Numbered from the stretch's first letter, positions 1 to 14,483 are shown. The stretch is DNA of 38,397 nt from a bacterium (GCA_021847925.1 JAJZNI010000105.1:1-38397); one strand, 5' to 3'. Notes: generated by a model from the letters alone, not told the origin. Numbers and translations: made by a program.

Positions 1-1
1 C

Positions 2-2179
<2,178 letters not shown>

Positions 2180-2285
2180 CCCGGGATCGGCAGAGCGGCC
2201 TCCGTGCCGCCGCTGTGATCCGCGCCGCAGCTCCCGCCGGCCGCGTGTCCGGCAGTCCGTGCCCACCCGCACCTGAAGGTCAGTG

Positions 2286-6650
<4,365 letters not shown>

Positions 6651-6711
6651 TCCACCGCCCGCAACCCCGGGGCTGGGGCCCATCTCCCGCCCCGGGGCGG
6701 GGCGGGCACTC

Positions 6712-6732
6712 CGCCGGCGGTGGCCGCCGGCG
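6712..6732. terminator. Hairpin between convergent rpoC and small membrane gene
   Basis: A perfect 9-bp GC stem (CGCCGGCGG / CCGCCGGCG) with a 3-base loop lies 61 bases after the rpoC stop and 6 bases after the stop of the minus-strand gene ending at 6739. There is no clear T-run on either side. Termination function is inferred from position and stem strength. Confidence 0.4.
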
Positions 6733-6738
6733 AGGGGG

Positions 6739-6990
6739 CTACGCGGCCCCGGGGCGCCCCAGCGCGTTGCGCCGCAGGGTCTCCTTCCAGTGGTTGTGGA
6801 TGGCCCGCTGGACCTGCAGATTGGACCACCAGAGGGGGACCTCCGCGAACTGGTCGCGACGCACGTGGAGCCCACCGCTCATCAGCTTGCGCCGCACCGG
6901 GATCCCGAAATCGGGCCGGTAGAGGACCTTGTAGGCGAGGTAGACGATCAGCGAGGCGATCAGGCCGGTTGCGGCGAGTGCAGTGTCCAT
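6739..6990 (-). CDS. Small single-pass membrane protein, unknown function
   Basis: An 83-residue protein starting MDTALAATGLIASLIVYLAY. Residues about 3-22 form one hydrophobic segment, followed by a basic soluble tail with Trp-Trp and His residues (PLWWSNLQVQ). I do not recognise the family. I chose the ATG at 6990 because the hydrophobic segment begins there and the upstream in-frame sequence looks like intergenic DNA. There is no Shine-Dalgarno sequence; instead TATCGT sits 9 bases upstream, which fits a leaderless transcript. It converges on rpoC. The gene is isolated from the upstream HAD gene by a strong minus-strand terminator at 7086-7116. It is real by codon bias and composition; its role is unknown. 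Confidence 0.6.
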   Translation of the reverse strand: MDTALAATGLIASLIVYLAYKVLYRPDFGIPVRRKLMSGGLHVRRDQFAEVPLWWSNLQVQRAIHNHWKETLRRNALGRPGAA

Positions 6991-6999
6991 CGGTCGATT

Positions 7000-7005
7000 A
7001 CGATA
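7000..7005 (-). promoter_or_regulatory. Candidate -10 (TATCGT) for leaderless small membrane gene
   Basis: On the minus strand TATCGT lies 9 bases before the ATG at 6990, so transcription would begin at or near the start codon. No good -35 hexamer is seen at 16-18 bases. Several other genes in this window show the same arrangement. Confidence 0.4.
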
Positions 7006-7076
7006 ACCCGGCTCCGATCGGATCTCTCGCAACGATCCTGTGATGGCGGCGCCGGGGCCCCGGGCGGAGCTCCCGG

Positions 7077-7116
7077 AGAAAGAAAGGCCGCCGGCGACTT
7101 CGCGTCGCCAGCGGCC
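7077..7116 (-). terminator. Rho-independent terminator, minus strand
   Basis: Two 6-bp blocks (GGCCGC and GGCGAC with exact complements) form a stem at 7086-7116 with one internal mismatch and a 5-base loop. Read on the minus strand the stem is followed by TTTCTTTC, a good U-rich tail. It lies about 195 bases beyond the HAD phosphatase stop and should end that transcript before the small membrane gene. Confidence 0.75.
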
Positions 7117-7312
7117 CTTGGGAAGGGAGGGCTTCGGGAGGTGCCGGGTGGGCGTGGCGCCCATCCGACCACCCCTGCATCATCGGCTCCGGGTTTGACG
7201 GCGGAATCCCGGCGGGGTCACGGGTCGGAGACGCGCCTGCGCGGATTCGCCGAAGGTGCGGGGGCGGGTGCGGTGGCGCGCAGCCTCCGCGCCCGGGGGC
7301 GCCGGCGGCTTC

Positions 7313-8029
7313 TCAGCGGGAGTGCGCGGCCCCGGCGGAGGCGGGGACCGCGAGCAGGGTCGCGAGGTCGTCAGCCACGAGGTGCTCGGCGAGCCGGATC
7401 ACCCCCTCCCCGTCCGGAAGCGCCAGGACCAGGCGGGCGGCGGCCCGCACGGCATCGGGTGGGCTGCCGACCGCCACCCCGCACCCGGCCGCGGCCAGGA
7501 GCGGGATGTCGTTGTCGGCGTCCCCCACGGCCACGCACGCGGAGAGGCTCTCCCCCAGACGGCGCAGCGCCGCCCGGGTGCCGGACGCCTTGTCCACCCC
7601 GGCCGGGAGGATCATCAGGTCGCGCCGGTTCAGCGAAACCGCGAGGTCGAGCGGCACGGATCCCAGCACCGCGGTCACCGCACCCAGGTGCTCCACGCCG
7701 GTCCCGCAGAGGGCTCTGCCCACGTGGAGCGGCTCCACCCCGGCGTCGCGAAGCGCCCTGACGAGGGCCCCGGGGACGGGCGGGCAGAGCAGGGTGTCGC
7801 CCGCGCCTCCCGGCTCGACGAGGAGCGCCCCGTTCTCCAGGACCAGGAGGTCGAAGAGGTCGAGCCCGGCCGGCGCGGGCTCCAGCTGCGCCCGGGTCCT
7901 GCCGGTCACGAGGAGGAGGCGCCGGCCACTCTCCCGAACCCGGCCGAGGGCCCGCGCCACGGCCGGCGTGATCACACCATCCGAAGCGATCGTACCATCG
8001 TAGTCGCAGGCCAGGACACGGAATCGCAC
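7313..8029 (-). CDS. HAD-superfamily (Cof/sucrose-phosphatase-like) phosphohydrolase
   Basis: A 238-residue HAD hydrolase. All four catalytic motifs are present: motif I DYDGT with Asp9 (nucleophile) and Asp11; motif II VTGR with Thr42; motif III with Lys147 in DKASG; motif IV GDADND (Asp170, 172, 174) binding Mg. The cap lies between motifs II and III, giving the class IIB (Cof/trehalose or sucrose phosphatase) layout. The substrate is probably a sugar phosphate or similar small phosphoester, which cannot be fixed from sequence. The start is GTG at 8029; there is no strong Shine-Dalgarno, and GACAAT lies 6 bases upstream, again leaderless-like. It sits 51 bases downstream of the sensor kinase gene on the same strand and may be cotranscribed with it. 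Confidence 0.85.
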   Translation of the reverse strand: MRFRVLACDYDGTIASDGVITPAVARALGRVRESGRRLLLVTGRTRAQLEPAPAGLDLFDLLVLENGALLVEPGGAGDTLLCPPVPGALVRALRDAGVEPLHVGRALCGTGVEHLGAVTAVLGSVPLDLAVSLNRRDLMILPAGVDKASGTRAALRRLGESLSACVAVGDADNDIPLLAAAGCGVAVGSPPDAVRAAARLVLALPDGEGVIRLAEHLVADDLATLLAVPASAGAAHSR

Positions 8030-8080
8030 CGCCCCATTGTCTCAGGCTCAGGTCCCGCGACGAGGGCCCGCCCGGAGCGC

Positions 8081-9145
8081 TCAGTGCTCGAAGGTGACCC
8101 GGACCTCGGTGCCCTTCCCGATCTGGGAGCGGATCTCCAGCCGGCCCTTCTCGAGGTCGGCGCGCTCGCGCATCGAGATCATCCCCAGGTGCTTGCCCGC
8201 GTCCAGCCGCGCCTCCGCGGCGGCGACGTCGAAGCCCATCCCGTCGTCCCGGACGATCGCCGATACCGCGTGGGGCTGGAAGGAGACGACCACCTCGACG
8301 TTCTTGGCGTGAGCGTGCTTCCTGGCGTTGTTCATCGCCTCCTGGATGATCCGGAACAGGGTGGGCTCCAGCGCCCCGGGAAGGCGCACCTCCTCGCCCA
8401 GCACGCGGAGGCTGGTCACCGCCCCGCCCCGCTCGTAGTCCTTGGTGAACTTGCGCAGGGTGGGCACGAGGCCGAGATCGTCGAGGGTCATCGGCCGCAG
8501 ATCGAAGATCAGCCGCCGGGTCTCATCGAGGACGCCGCGGACACCGTCCTTGAAATCCGCCAGCTCGTTCACCACGAGCTGCGGGTCGCGGCTGATCAGT
8601 CGCTCGAGGATCTCCGCCTGGAGCACGAGGTTGGCCATCGACTGGGCGGGCCCGTCATGCATGTCGCGGGCGATCCGCATCCGCTCCTCCTCGATGATCT
8701 GGAACACCTGGCGGGAGGTGCTGCGCAGCCGGGCGCTCCCCGCGGGCGCCGAGGAGGCCGCGGTCGCCGCCAGGTCGTCGAGGCTGCGGTGGACCTGCCG
8801 GAGCACCTCCTGCTCGTGGCGGATGTCGGTCAGGCGGGCGGCGGCGTCACGGGTCCTCTCCTCCAGGGAGGCGAGGTCCGCACGCGTCGAGGAGACCAGC
8901 CGGAACTGCGTGTCCACGTCATCCGCGGAGAAGCGGTCAAAGTTCTTCAGCACATGGCTCCAGGCCACCTCGGCTTCCTCGAGCCGGTCGCGGAGCTGGT
9001 CGCGACGCTCGGTGGCGTCCGCCTGCCGCGCCTCCAGGCGCGCGGCCGCGGCATCGAGGTCCTCGATGCGCTTGGTGATCAGGAACCTGATGCCGGAGAT
9101 GGCGGACGGGTTGACCGCCCTTCCGTTCTCAGCGGTGACCGTCAT
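8081..9145 (-). CDS. DegS-like cytoplasmic sensor histidine kinase
   Basis: A 354-residue kinase with no membrane segment. Residues about 25-128 are long coiled-coil helices, as in the DegS sensor domain. The HisKA_3 phosphorylation site is ERMRIARDMHDGPAQSMAN with His163; the HDGPAQSMAN wording is typical of DegS/NarL-family kinases. The HATPase domain follows: N-box near 269-281 (QEAMNNARKH), G1 DDGMGF at 300-305, G2-like HLGMISM at 319-325. It would autophosphorylate and pass phosphate to a NarL/LuxR-type regulator, but no such regulator is visible here; the divergent neighbour at 9434 is receiver-only. The ATG at 9145 lacks a Shine-Dalgarno sequence and overlaps the stop of a possible 8-residue leader ORF (9142-9168). 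A HAD phosphatase gene follows. Confidence 0.88.
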   Translation of the reverse strand: MTVTAENGRAVNPSAISGIRFLITKRIEDLDAAAARLEARQADATERRDQLRDRLEEAEVAWSHVLKNFDRFSADDVDTQFRLVSSTRADLASLEERTRDAAARLTDIRHEQEVLRQVHRSLDDLAATAASSAPAGSARLRSTSRQVFQIIEEERMRIARDMHDGPAQSMANLVLQAEILERLISRDPQLVVNELADFKDGVRGVLDETRRLIFDLRPMTLDDLGLVPTLRKFTKDYERGGAVTSLRVLGEEVRLPGALEPTLFRIIQEAMNNARKHAHAKNVEVVVSFQPHAVSAIVRDDGMGFDVAAAEARLDAGKHLGMISMRERADLEKGRLEIRSQIGKGTEVRVTFEH

Positions 9146-9168
9146 GGCTGCGAGCGCTCACGGGACAT
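9142..9168 (-). CDS. Possible 8-codon leader ORF coupled to the DegS-like kinase
   Basis: On the minus strand ATG at 9168 opens an 8-residue frame (MSRERSQP) whose TGA overlaps the kinase start codon as ATGA. A TATGAT hexamer lies 9 bases before this ATG, so the transcript could begin at the leader itself. Since the kinase ATG has no Shine-Dalgarno, translation coupling through the leader is plausible. This is too short to prove by sequence. Confidence 0.3.
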   Translation of the reverse strand: MSRERSQP

Positions 9169-9177
9169 GCCGCGGCC

Positions 9178-9183
9178 ATCATA
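9178..9183 (-). promoter_or_regulatory. Candidate -10 (TATGAT) of the DegS-like kinase operon
   Basis: TATGAT on the minus strand matches the TATAAT consensus at five of six positions, in a very GC-rich setting. It lies 9 bases before the leader ATG at 9168 and 32 bases before the kinase ATG. No convincing -35 hexamer is present at normal spacing. Confidence 0.45.
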
Positions 9184-9353
9184 GCCACGCCTCCCCGGGG
9201 CGCCTGCCGCGTCATGGTGACAAAGGCGCCCCCCTCCGGTGAACCCGGCTCGCCCCGGCGGCCCCCTCGGGGGCCGGGCGGGGCCCGACGCGCCCGCCCA
9301 TCGGCTCTGTGACAAGCCGGTTGCGCCGTCACCTCTCGTTTACAGGCCGAGCG

Positions 9354-9359
9354 TATAAC
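9354..9359 (+). promoter_or_regulatory. Candidate -10 (TATAAC) upstream of the receiver gene
   Basis: TATAAC lies 74 bases before the ATG at 9434, inside a locally AT-richer patch (GTTTACAGG just upstream). No -35 match at 16-18 bases was found, so the sigma class is unclear. The 288-base divergent region also contains a perfect GC palindrome at 9259-9276. Confidence 0.3.
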
Positions 9360-9433
9360 CGCCTCAGGGCCACCTCGGGCGCACCGACCGCCGGCACGGT
9401 GCGGGGGCCGAGGGACCGACAGAGGACGAGACG

Positions 9434-9901
9434 ATGAGTGACACGCCGGGGCCGACACGCATCCTCGTGGCCGAGGACGACCCCGCGCTGCGGCGCCTCA
9501 TCGACATGCTGCTCACCAACCAGGGCTACGACGTGCGCACCGTGGCGGACGGGGCGGACGCGCTGGCCTTCGTCGAGAACTGGGCACCCGACGCCCTGGT
9601 CGTCGACGTGATGATGCCGCGAGTCTCCGGCCTCACCGTCTGCCGCGAGTTGCGCGCCTCGGCCACGTACGCGAGCGTGCCCATCATCCTGCTGACCGCG
9701 CGCGTGTTCGACGACGACATCCAGCAGGTGCTCGACCTCGGGGGCATCGAGTTCATGAGCAAGCCCTTCAACCCCCGCCAGCTCGTGGCGGTGCTGCAGC
9801 GTCTCACCGAGCCCGCGGCGGAGGGATCGCCGCGCACCCCCGTGGCGGTGGCCCGTCGCGCCGGGGAGTGGACGGGCGGCGGCGGATCCGGCCAGTCCTG
9901 A
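9434..9901 (+). CDS. Receiver-only response regulator (CheY/PilG-like)
   Basis: A 155-residue protein with one receiver domain and no output domain. The acidic pair is Glu15/Asp16, the phosphoacceptor is Asp58 in VVDVMMPRVSG, the conserved Thr is Thr88 in LLTAR, and the Lys is Lys110 in MSKPF. The last 35 or so residues form a Pro/Gly-rich tail. Such stand-alone receivers act as phosphate-dependent protein-binding switches or phosphorelay shuttles. The ATG at 9434 follows an AGAGGA ribosome site at 9421-9426. It is divergent from the DegS-like kinase and 16 bases ahead of the first GT-C-like gene, with which it is probably cotranscribed. Whether the nearby kinase phosphorylates it is unknown; DegS-type kinases usually use LuxR-type partners. 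Confidence 0.88.
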   Translation: MSDTPGPTRILVAEDDPALRRLIDMLLTNQGYDVRTVADGADALAFVENWAPDALVVDVMMPRVSGLTVCRELRASATYASVPIILLTARVFDDDIQQVLDLGGIEFMSKPFNPRQLVAVLQRLTEPAAEGSPRTPVAVARRAGEWTGGGGSGQS

Positions 9902-9917
9902 CCGGGCCGGTGCATCC

Positions 9918-11633
9918 ATGAGCGCGGTCGAGACCGCGGTGCCGGTCGTCCGCGCCGCTCACCCCAGCCCCACCCCCCGAGGCTGGCGGCAGCGCTGCGA
10001 GGATCTGGCCAGCCCCGGCGGCCTGCTGCTGGTGGGCGCGCTGGGGTTCGCCGCGATCGCGGTCACCTCCGGCGTCCATGACCCGGACTTCTGGTGGCAC
10101 CTTCGGACCGGCCAGCTCCTCATCGCCGACCGCTTCCGCCTCCTGGGGACCGCCCCCTACACGTACACCACCCCCGGCCATCACTGGACCATGCACGAAT
10201 ATCTGTTCGAGATCGGGGTGGCCGCGCTCTACGCGATCGGAAAGCTGGGCGCTGTCGTCGTGGCCATCAGCCTGCTCACCTGGATCGGCATCATCGTGCT
10301 CGCGCTCCGGGCCCGGATGCGGACGCGGAACCTGCTTGCCATCGGCACCGGGATCATCGTCGGCACGATCGCCGCGTATCCGATCTGGGGCCCCCGCGAC
10401 CAGATGATCGACTTCACGTTCAGCGCCGTCCTGCTGCTCGTGATCGAGCGCTACCTCGCCCGCGGTGGGCGCGTCCTCTGGGCCCTGCTCCCCTTCTTCC
10501 TCCTCTGGAGCAACCTGCACGGCGGGTTCGTGATCGGGCTGGTCTTCCTCGCCGCGGTGACCGCTGCGGAGGCTCTGGGGCCCAGGCTGGGCCTTCCCAG
10601 CGCCACCCCGCCGCGCCGCGTCGCCTGGCTCGCGCTCACGACCGTCGGCTGTGCCCTGATCTGCACCGTCAATCCCAACGGCCCGGGGATCCTGCTCTAC
10701 GCCTGGGGCACGGTCGCCTCGCCGGCGCAGCAGGCGCTGATCGCGGAGTGGCAGTCGCCCAACTTCCACATCGAGGACGCCCGGGGCTTCGCCGTGATGC
10801 TGATCGCCCTGGTCACCTTCATCGTCGTCAACCGGCGGCTGCGCGCCCGCGACGCGGTGCTGATCGCGGGGACCGTGGGGCTCTCGTTCGAGTCCGTGCG
10901 CAACATCGCCATCTTCGTGGCCGTGGCGACGCCCGTGTGGGTGGAGCAGCTCTCCCTGCTTCTCGATCGCATCCGCTCCGAGGCGGCCGCCCGCCACGCC
11001 CGGCAGGGTCCCGCGGCGCGCGGCACCGCCCCGGCGGCGTCGGCCCCGGGCTCGAGGACCCCACCCCCGCGCCGGCCGCGCTCCCTGCGCCTGCGTCTCG
11101 GGGTCGTCGGAGCGGTTGCCGCGCTCCTCGGGGCCGGCTATGCGGGGCTCCGGCTGGCGCCGGCCATGGCCCCCTCCCCCACGGCGCTGAGCTACGCCAC
11201 CACCTACCCGGTGTGCGCGAGCGTCTGGCTGCGTTCGGCGCCCCACGGGCTGCGCATCTTCAACCAGTACGGGGAGGGCGGCTACCTCTCGTGGAGCCTG
11301 GCCGGAACCGGCGACCGCATCTTCATCTTCGGCGACGCGGCGTTCATGGGCAACCGCATGCTCTACACCTACTCCGACATCGTGGACGCCCGCCCCGGAT
11401 GGCAGTCGCTGCTCACGAGGTACGGGACCCAGGTGGTTCTCTTCGACACCGGCACCACCCTGGACCGCCTGCTCCGCGCCAGCCCGCGCTGGGCCCTGGT
11501 CTACCACGACCCCCACAACGACGCCTTCGTCCTCAGGAGCGAGGAGGCGGCGCTGCACCTGCCACCGCCGCCTCGCCCGACCGGGACCTGCGCCCGGCTC
11601 ATGGCGCAGGGGGCCGCCTCAGGCTCGGCATGA
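9918..11633 (+). CDS. Polytopic membrane protein, GT-C-glycosyltransferase-like (copy 1)
   Basis: A 571-residue protein with about ten hydrophobic segments and a C-terminal soluble region. The first external loop carries DPDFWWHLRTGQ (Asp55, Asp57) and then HEYLFE (His93, Glu94). That acidic-pair loop followed by an aromatic/His motif resembles GT-C membrane glycosyltransferases acting on lipid-linked sugars. Other blocks are LWSNLHGGF and EWQSPNFH. A Pro/Arg-rich linker (about 355-390) precedes a last membrane helix and a C-terminal domain of about 150 residues. Its stop overlaps the start of the next gene (ATGA), and that gene is a paralogue with the same blocks. Start: ATG at 9918, 16 bases after the receiver stop, weak ribosome site. 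The GT-C role is inference from layout, not proven. Confidence 0.7.
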   Translation: MSAVETAVPVVRAAHPSPTPRGWRQRCEDLASPGGLLLVGALGFAAIAVTSGVHDPDFWWHLRTGQLLIADRFRLLGTAPYTYTTPGHHWTMHEYLFEIGVAALYAIGKLGAVVVAISLLTWIGIIVLALRARMRTRNLLAIGTGIIVGTIAAYPIWGPRDQMIDFTFSAVLLLVIERYLARGGRVLWALLPFFLLWSNLHGGFVIGLVFLAAVTAAEALGPRLGLPSATPPRRVAWLALTTVGCALICTVNPNGPGILLYAWGTVASPAQQALIAEWQSPNFHIEDARGFAVMLIALVTFIVVNRRLRARDAVLIAGTVGLSFESVRNIAIFVAVATPVWVEQLSLLLDRIRSEAAARHARQGPAARGTAPAASAPGSRTPPPRRPRSLRLRLGVVGAVAALLGAGYAGLRLAPAMAPSPTALSYATTYPVCASVWLRSAPHGLRIFNQYGEGGYLSWSLAGTGDRIFIFGDAAFMGNRMLYTYSDIVDARPGWQSLLTRYGTQVVLFDTGTTLDRLLRASPRWALVYHDPHNDAFVLRSEEAALHLPPPPRPTGTCARLMAQGAASGSA

Positions 11634-13327
11634 GCACCACCCTCGCCTCCGCGCCCGCACCGGCGGCCGCGCCCGCGCCCGCCGACCCGGCGGCGCACCC
11701 GTCGCGGCGCGCCGCCGCCCTCTGGCTCGGGGCCGCCTTCTGCGTCTCGCTGCTCCTCAGCGTCCAGCTCTTCCGCTACGGCGACGAGTGGTGGCACATC
11801 GCCCTGGGGCGCCTGATCCTTCAGAGCGGGATACCCCCCGCCGAACCCTTCAGCTTCGTCCCCACCCAGCACCCCTGGGTGGAGCAGCAATGGCTCTACG
11901 AGGTGGCGCTCGCGGCCCTGGTCCGGATCGGCGGCGACGGGCTCGCCTCGCTTGCCCTGGGTCTCGTCGGCAGCGCCGCGCTCCTGCTCGCCGCCCTCTC
12001 CGTGCCGCGCGCGGCGCGCTTCTCCCGGGGCTGGTCCGCGTTCGCCCTGCTGCTCGGCGGCCTGATGGCCGGGATGGCCCTCGGGGTGCGGGGCGAGACC
12101 GTGAGCGCGCTGGGGGTGGCGGCGACCCTGCTGATCATCCGCCGCTGGCGCGACGGCGCCGAACGCTGGGTCTGGCTGCTCCCTCCCATGTTCCTGGTGT
12201 GGGCCAACCTCCACGCGGGGTTCATCGCCGGCATCGGCGTGCTCGGGTTCACGCTGCTGATCCACCGGCCGGACGGGAGGCTCCGCGGCCGCACGGCGTG
12301 GCCCGGTGCCACCTTCGTGGCCGTGGTCGGCATCGGCTTCGGCGCCGCCGCGCTGGCCGCCGGGCTGGCGGTCGGAGCCGCGGTGCTGGTGCTCCTGTGG
12401 GCCCTGCTGCGCCCCGAGCCGCTCGAGCCCGGCACCAGGCGGAGGCCCCTCCTGCTCGCCTCCCTGCTCGCCGCCGCGCTGACCCTGGTGAACCCGGCGG
12501 GCCCGGGCATCTACGGCTACATCGCGGAGACGGTGGGCAACCCGATCCTCTCCCAGTTCGTTTCGGAGTGGCAGTCGCCCAACTTCCACGACACCCTCAC
12601 CCGCCTGATCGAGGTGGTCGCCGCGCTCCTGCCCCTCCTGTGGATGCTGTCGCGCCGGGTCCGCATCCCCGACGCGCTGCTCGCGGCCACCTTCTTCCTG
12701 CTCACCCTGCAGGCGGTCCGCAACGTGAGCCTCTTCGCCGTGGTCGCGATCCCCCAGCTCGCCGAGTACGGCTCGGCGGCGTGGGCCCGACATGCTCCGC
12801 GAAGCCTCCGGCTCCACCTCCGCACCCCCCGGCCCGGATGGCTCGCCGTGGTCGCCGCGGTCGCGGTGAGCGCAGCGGCCATCGCCGACGTGGCACCCGA
12901 GCTCACTCCGGCGGCGGCCGCCCGGTTCGAGAGCACCCACGAGCCCGCGGCGGCCGCCACCTACGTCGCCGCCCACTTCCCGAACCAGCGGCTCCTCAGC
13001 TCGGACGCCGACGCCGGGTACCTCGCCTACCGCTTCCCCCGGGGCCGGGTCGTCTTCGTCTACGACGAGATCGGGATCTTCGGCACCGGCCCGCTCACCA
13101 ACTACCTGGACATCGCCGACCTCGGCCCCCACTGGCGCAGCCTGATCAACCGCTACGGAATCCGGCACGCCATCCTCGGAGCGACCAGCCCGGACACGTC
13201 AGCCCTGCTCGAGCTGGGGTGGACCGTCAACTGCTACGACGGTCCGAGCGGTCGGGTCGTGATGAGCGCGGGAGGGTCGCCGCCGACCTCGGCCCCCCCC
13301 TCGCCCACCGCCGCGCCGGCCTGCTGA
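11630..13327 (+). CDS. Polytopic membrane protein, GT-C-glycosyltransferase-like (copy 2)
   Basis: A 565-residue paralogue of the preceding gene. Shared blocks in the same order: GDEWWHIALG (Asp52, Glu53) in the first loop; a Trp/Glu motif (EQQWLYE); VWANLHAGF; EWQSPNFH; and a C-terminal domain with YLDIADLGPHWRSLINRYG matching YSDIVDARPGWQSLLTRYG of copy 1. The N-terminus is Ala/Pro-rich before the first hydrophobic segment at about 30-47. The ATG overlaps the upstream stop by ATGA, showing translational coupling and fixing the start. A run of eight C (13293-13300) lies near the 3' end. Likely job: transfer of a sugar, or flipping-linked modification, at the cell surface, by analogy with GT-C proteins; no substrate can be named. 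Confidence 0.7.
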   Translation: MSTTLASAPAPAAAPAPADPAAHPSRRAAALWLGAAFCVSLLLSVQLFRYGDEWWHIALGRLILQSGIPPAEPFSFVPTQHPWVEQQWLYEVALAALVRIGGDGLASLALGLVGSAALLLAALSVPRAARFSRGWSAFALLLGGLMAGMALGVRGETVSALGVAATLLIIRRWRDGAERWVWLLPPMFLVWANLHAGFIAGIGVLGFTLLIHRPDGRLRGRTAWPGATFVAVVGIGFGAAALAAGLAVGAAVLVLLWALLRPEPLEPGTRRRPLLLASLLAAALTLVNPAGPGIYGYIAETVGNPILSQFVSEWQSPNFHDTLTRLIEVVAALLPLLWMLSRRVRIPDALLAATFFLLTLQAVRNVSLFAVVAIPQLAEYGSAAWARHAPRSLRLHLRTPRPGWLAVVAAVAVSAAAIADVAPELTPAAAARFESTHEPAAAATYVAAHFPNQRLLSSDADAGYLAYRFPRGRVVFVYDEIGIFGTGPLTNYLDIADLGPHWRSLINRYGIRHAILGATSPDTSALLELGWTVNCYDGPSGRVVMSAGGSPPTSAPPSPTAAPAC

Positions 13328-13357
13328 GCCGGCCGGCGGACCCGCGGCCCCGGCGGC

Positions 13358-14410
13358 TCAGGTCCGATCGGCGAGCAGGTCTCCGGCCGCTCGAAAGGCC
13401 TCGCCGCTCAGAGCCGCCGCGCCGCGGCGGCGCCCCTCCTCTCCAACCTCCCTGAGGACGGCGGCCGCGGCCCGGCGCTCGTCCGGGGTCCTGGCGGCGA
13501 GGGCGGCCTCGCGCGCGTAGGCGAGGGCGATCACCAGCCTCTCCGCGCTCACCGACACCCGGGCCAGGGTGCGCAGCGCCGCCCCACGCAGGTCGTCCGC
13601 CTCGATCTCCTCCGCCCCGCGGCGGGCCTCCTCCAGGAGGCGGGTCGCCGACTGGTGCCGGCCCAGGCGCCAGTGCACCACCCCGAGATCGTGGAGGGCC
13701 TCCACCGAGCCCCTCGCGTCCCGCGCCCGGCGGCGGAGCGGGAGCGCCTCCCGCAGGCGGGCCTCGGCGCTCTCCCAATCCGAGGCGGCGACGGCCTGGG
13801 AGGCGAGAGCGGCAAGCCCGTCCGCCACCACGGTGAGATGCGGGCCCCCGTCCACCGCCAGCGCGTCGGCGAAGAGGGCGAGCGCCGCCGGCCCGTCTCC
13901 GCGCGCGGCGGCAAGCCGGCCGAGGTTGGCCGCCGCCGCGGCCCGGCTCGCCGGGTCGCCCGAGGCCATCGCCGCCCTCCAGTCCCGGGCCGCGGCCTGG
14001 GCCTCGCCCCGCTCGGCCGCGGCGGCGCCCAGCTCGACGAGCACGCTCCCCAGCACGCCCGCGGGCTGCCCACCGGCAAGACGGCGGGCCGCCGACAGGA
14101 AGCCGGCGGCGCCGGGATCCTCCCCCAGCGCGCGACCCAGGACGGCGAGCGCGACCGCGCACCCTCCCGGGTCGGCGGCTGCCCACTCCGCCACGGCGCT
14201 GCGCACGCTCTCCCGCGCCGCCGCCGGCCGCCCGGCGAGCTCCTCGCAGAGGCCCCGTCCGAGGAGGGCGAGCGCTCGCCAGGTCGCGGGGGCCCCCGTC
14301 GCCCGCGCCCGCTCGAACTGGGCCGCCGCCTTCCCATGATCGCCGCGCGCCAGAAGGCTCACGCCCCGCATCAGCGGCGGGGGCGGCGCGGGGTCCGAGG
14401 CGGGGCTCAC
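13358..14410 (-). CDS. TPR-like helical repeat protein
   Basis: A 350-residue, Ala/Arg/Glu-rich all-helical protein with repeated helix pairs of TPR type, for example ALLGRGLCEELAGRPAAARE, EALHDLGVVHWRLGRHQSAT and NLGRLAAARGDGPAALALFA, spaced at about 34-40 residues. There is no signal peptide, membrane segment or enzymatic motif. TPR arrays bind proteins; the partner is unknown. It is convergent with the second GT-C-like gene (30 bases between stops) and divergent from the sensor kinase at 14523. The start is taken as GTG at 14410; a downstream start is possible since the first 12 residues are Pro-rich. Long plus-strand frames opposite it are shadows of its GC-rich codons. Confidence 0.65.
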   Translation of the reverse strand: MSPASDPAPPPPLMRGVSLLARGDHGKAAAQFERARATGAPATWRALALLGRGLCEELAGRPAAARESVRSAVAEWAAADPGGCAVALAVLGRALGEDPGAAGFLSAARRLAGGQPAGVLGSVLVELGAAAAERGEAQAAARDWRAAMASGDPASRAAAAANLGRLAAARGDGPAALALFADALAVDGGPHLTVVADGLAALASQAVAASDWESAEARLREALPLRRRARDARGSVEALHDLGVVHWRLGRHQSATRLLEEARRGAEEIEADDLRGAALRTLARVSVSAERLVIALAYAREAALAARTPDERRAAAAVLREVGEEGRRRGAAALSGEAFRAAGDLLADRT

Positions 14411-14483
14411 GCCGTCACACCTGCGCCATCGGGCGATGCGGCATCGTTACCGGAAGCGCTGCGGCCCGGTGCGCGCCGGCACT

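Larger units (their letters stand above)
6991..7312. other. 322-base intergenic stretch
   Basis: This holds the candidate -10 for the small membrane gene (7000-7005) and a strong minus-strand terminator (7086-7116). The remaining sequence up to the HAD stop at 7313 shows no supported gene, tRNA or repeat. Longer open frames here end in or read through neighbouring genes and lack coding character. Confidence 0.6.

Noticed and set aside
7256-9184. A 642-codon plus-strand frame opposite the HAD and kinase genes
   Set aside because: It crosses two genes with clear catalytic motifs on the other strand and its own translation is low-complexity Arg/Gly/His.
9804-11558. A 584-codon minus-strand frame opposite the first GT-C-like gene
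   Set aside because: The plus strand has paralogous, motif-bearing membrane proteins; this frame has the typical charged composition of an antisense shadow.
10094-11629. In-frame upstream extension of the second GT-C-like gene
   Set aside because: The extension overlaps the first GT-C-like gene in another frame and reads as Arg/Pro-rich noise. The ATG at 11630, overlapping the upstream stop, is the sensible start.
13569-14339. A 256-codon plus-strand frame opposite the TPR-like gene
   Set aside because: Ser/Arg/Ala-rich noise. The minus strand shows regular helix-pair repeats, so it is the coding strand.
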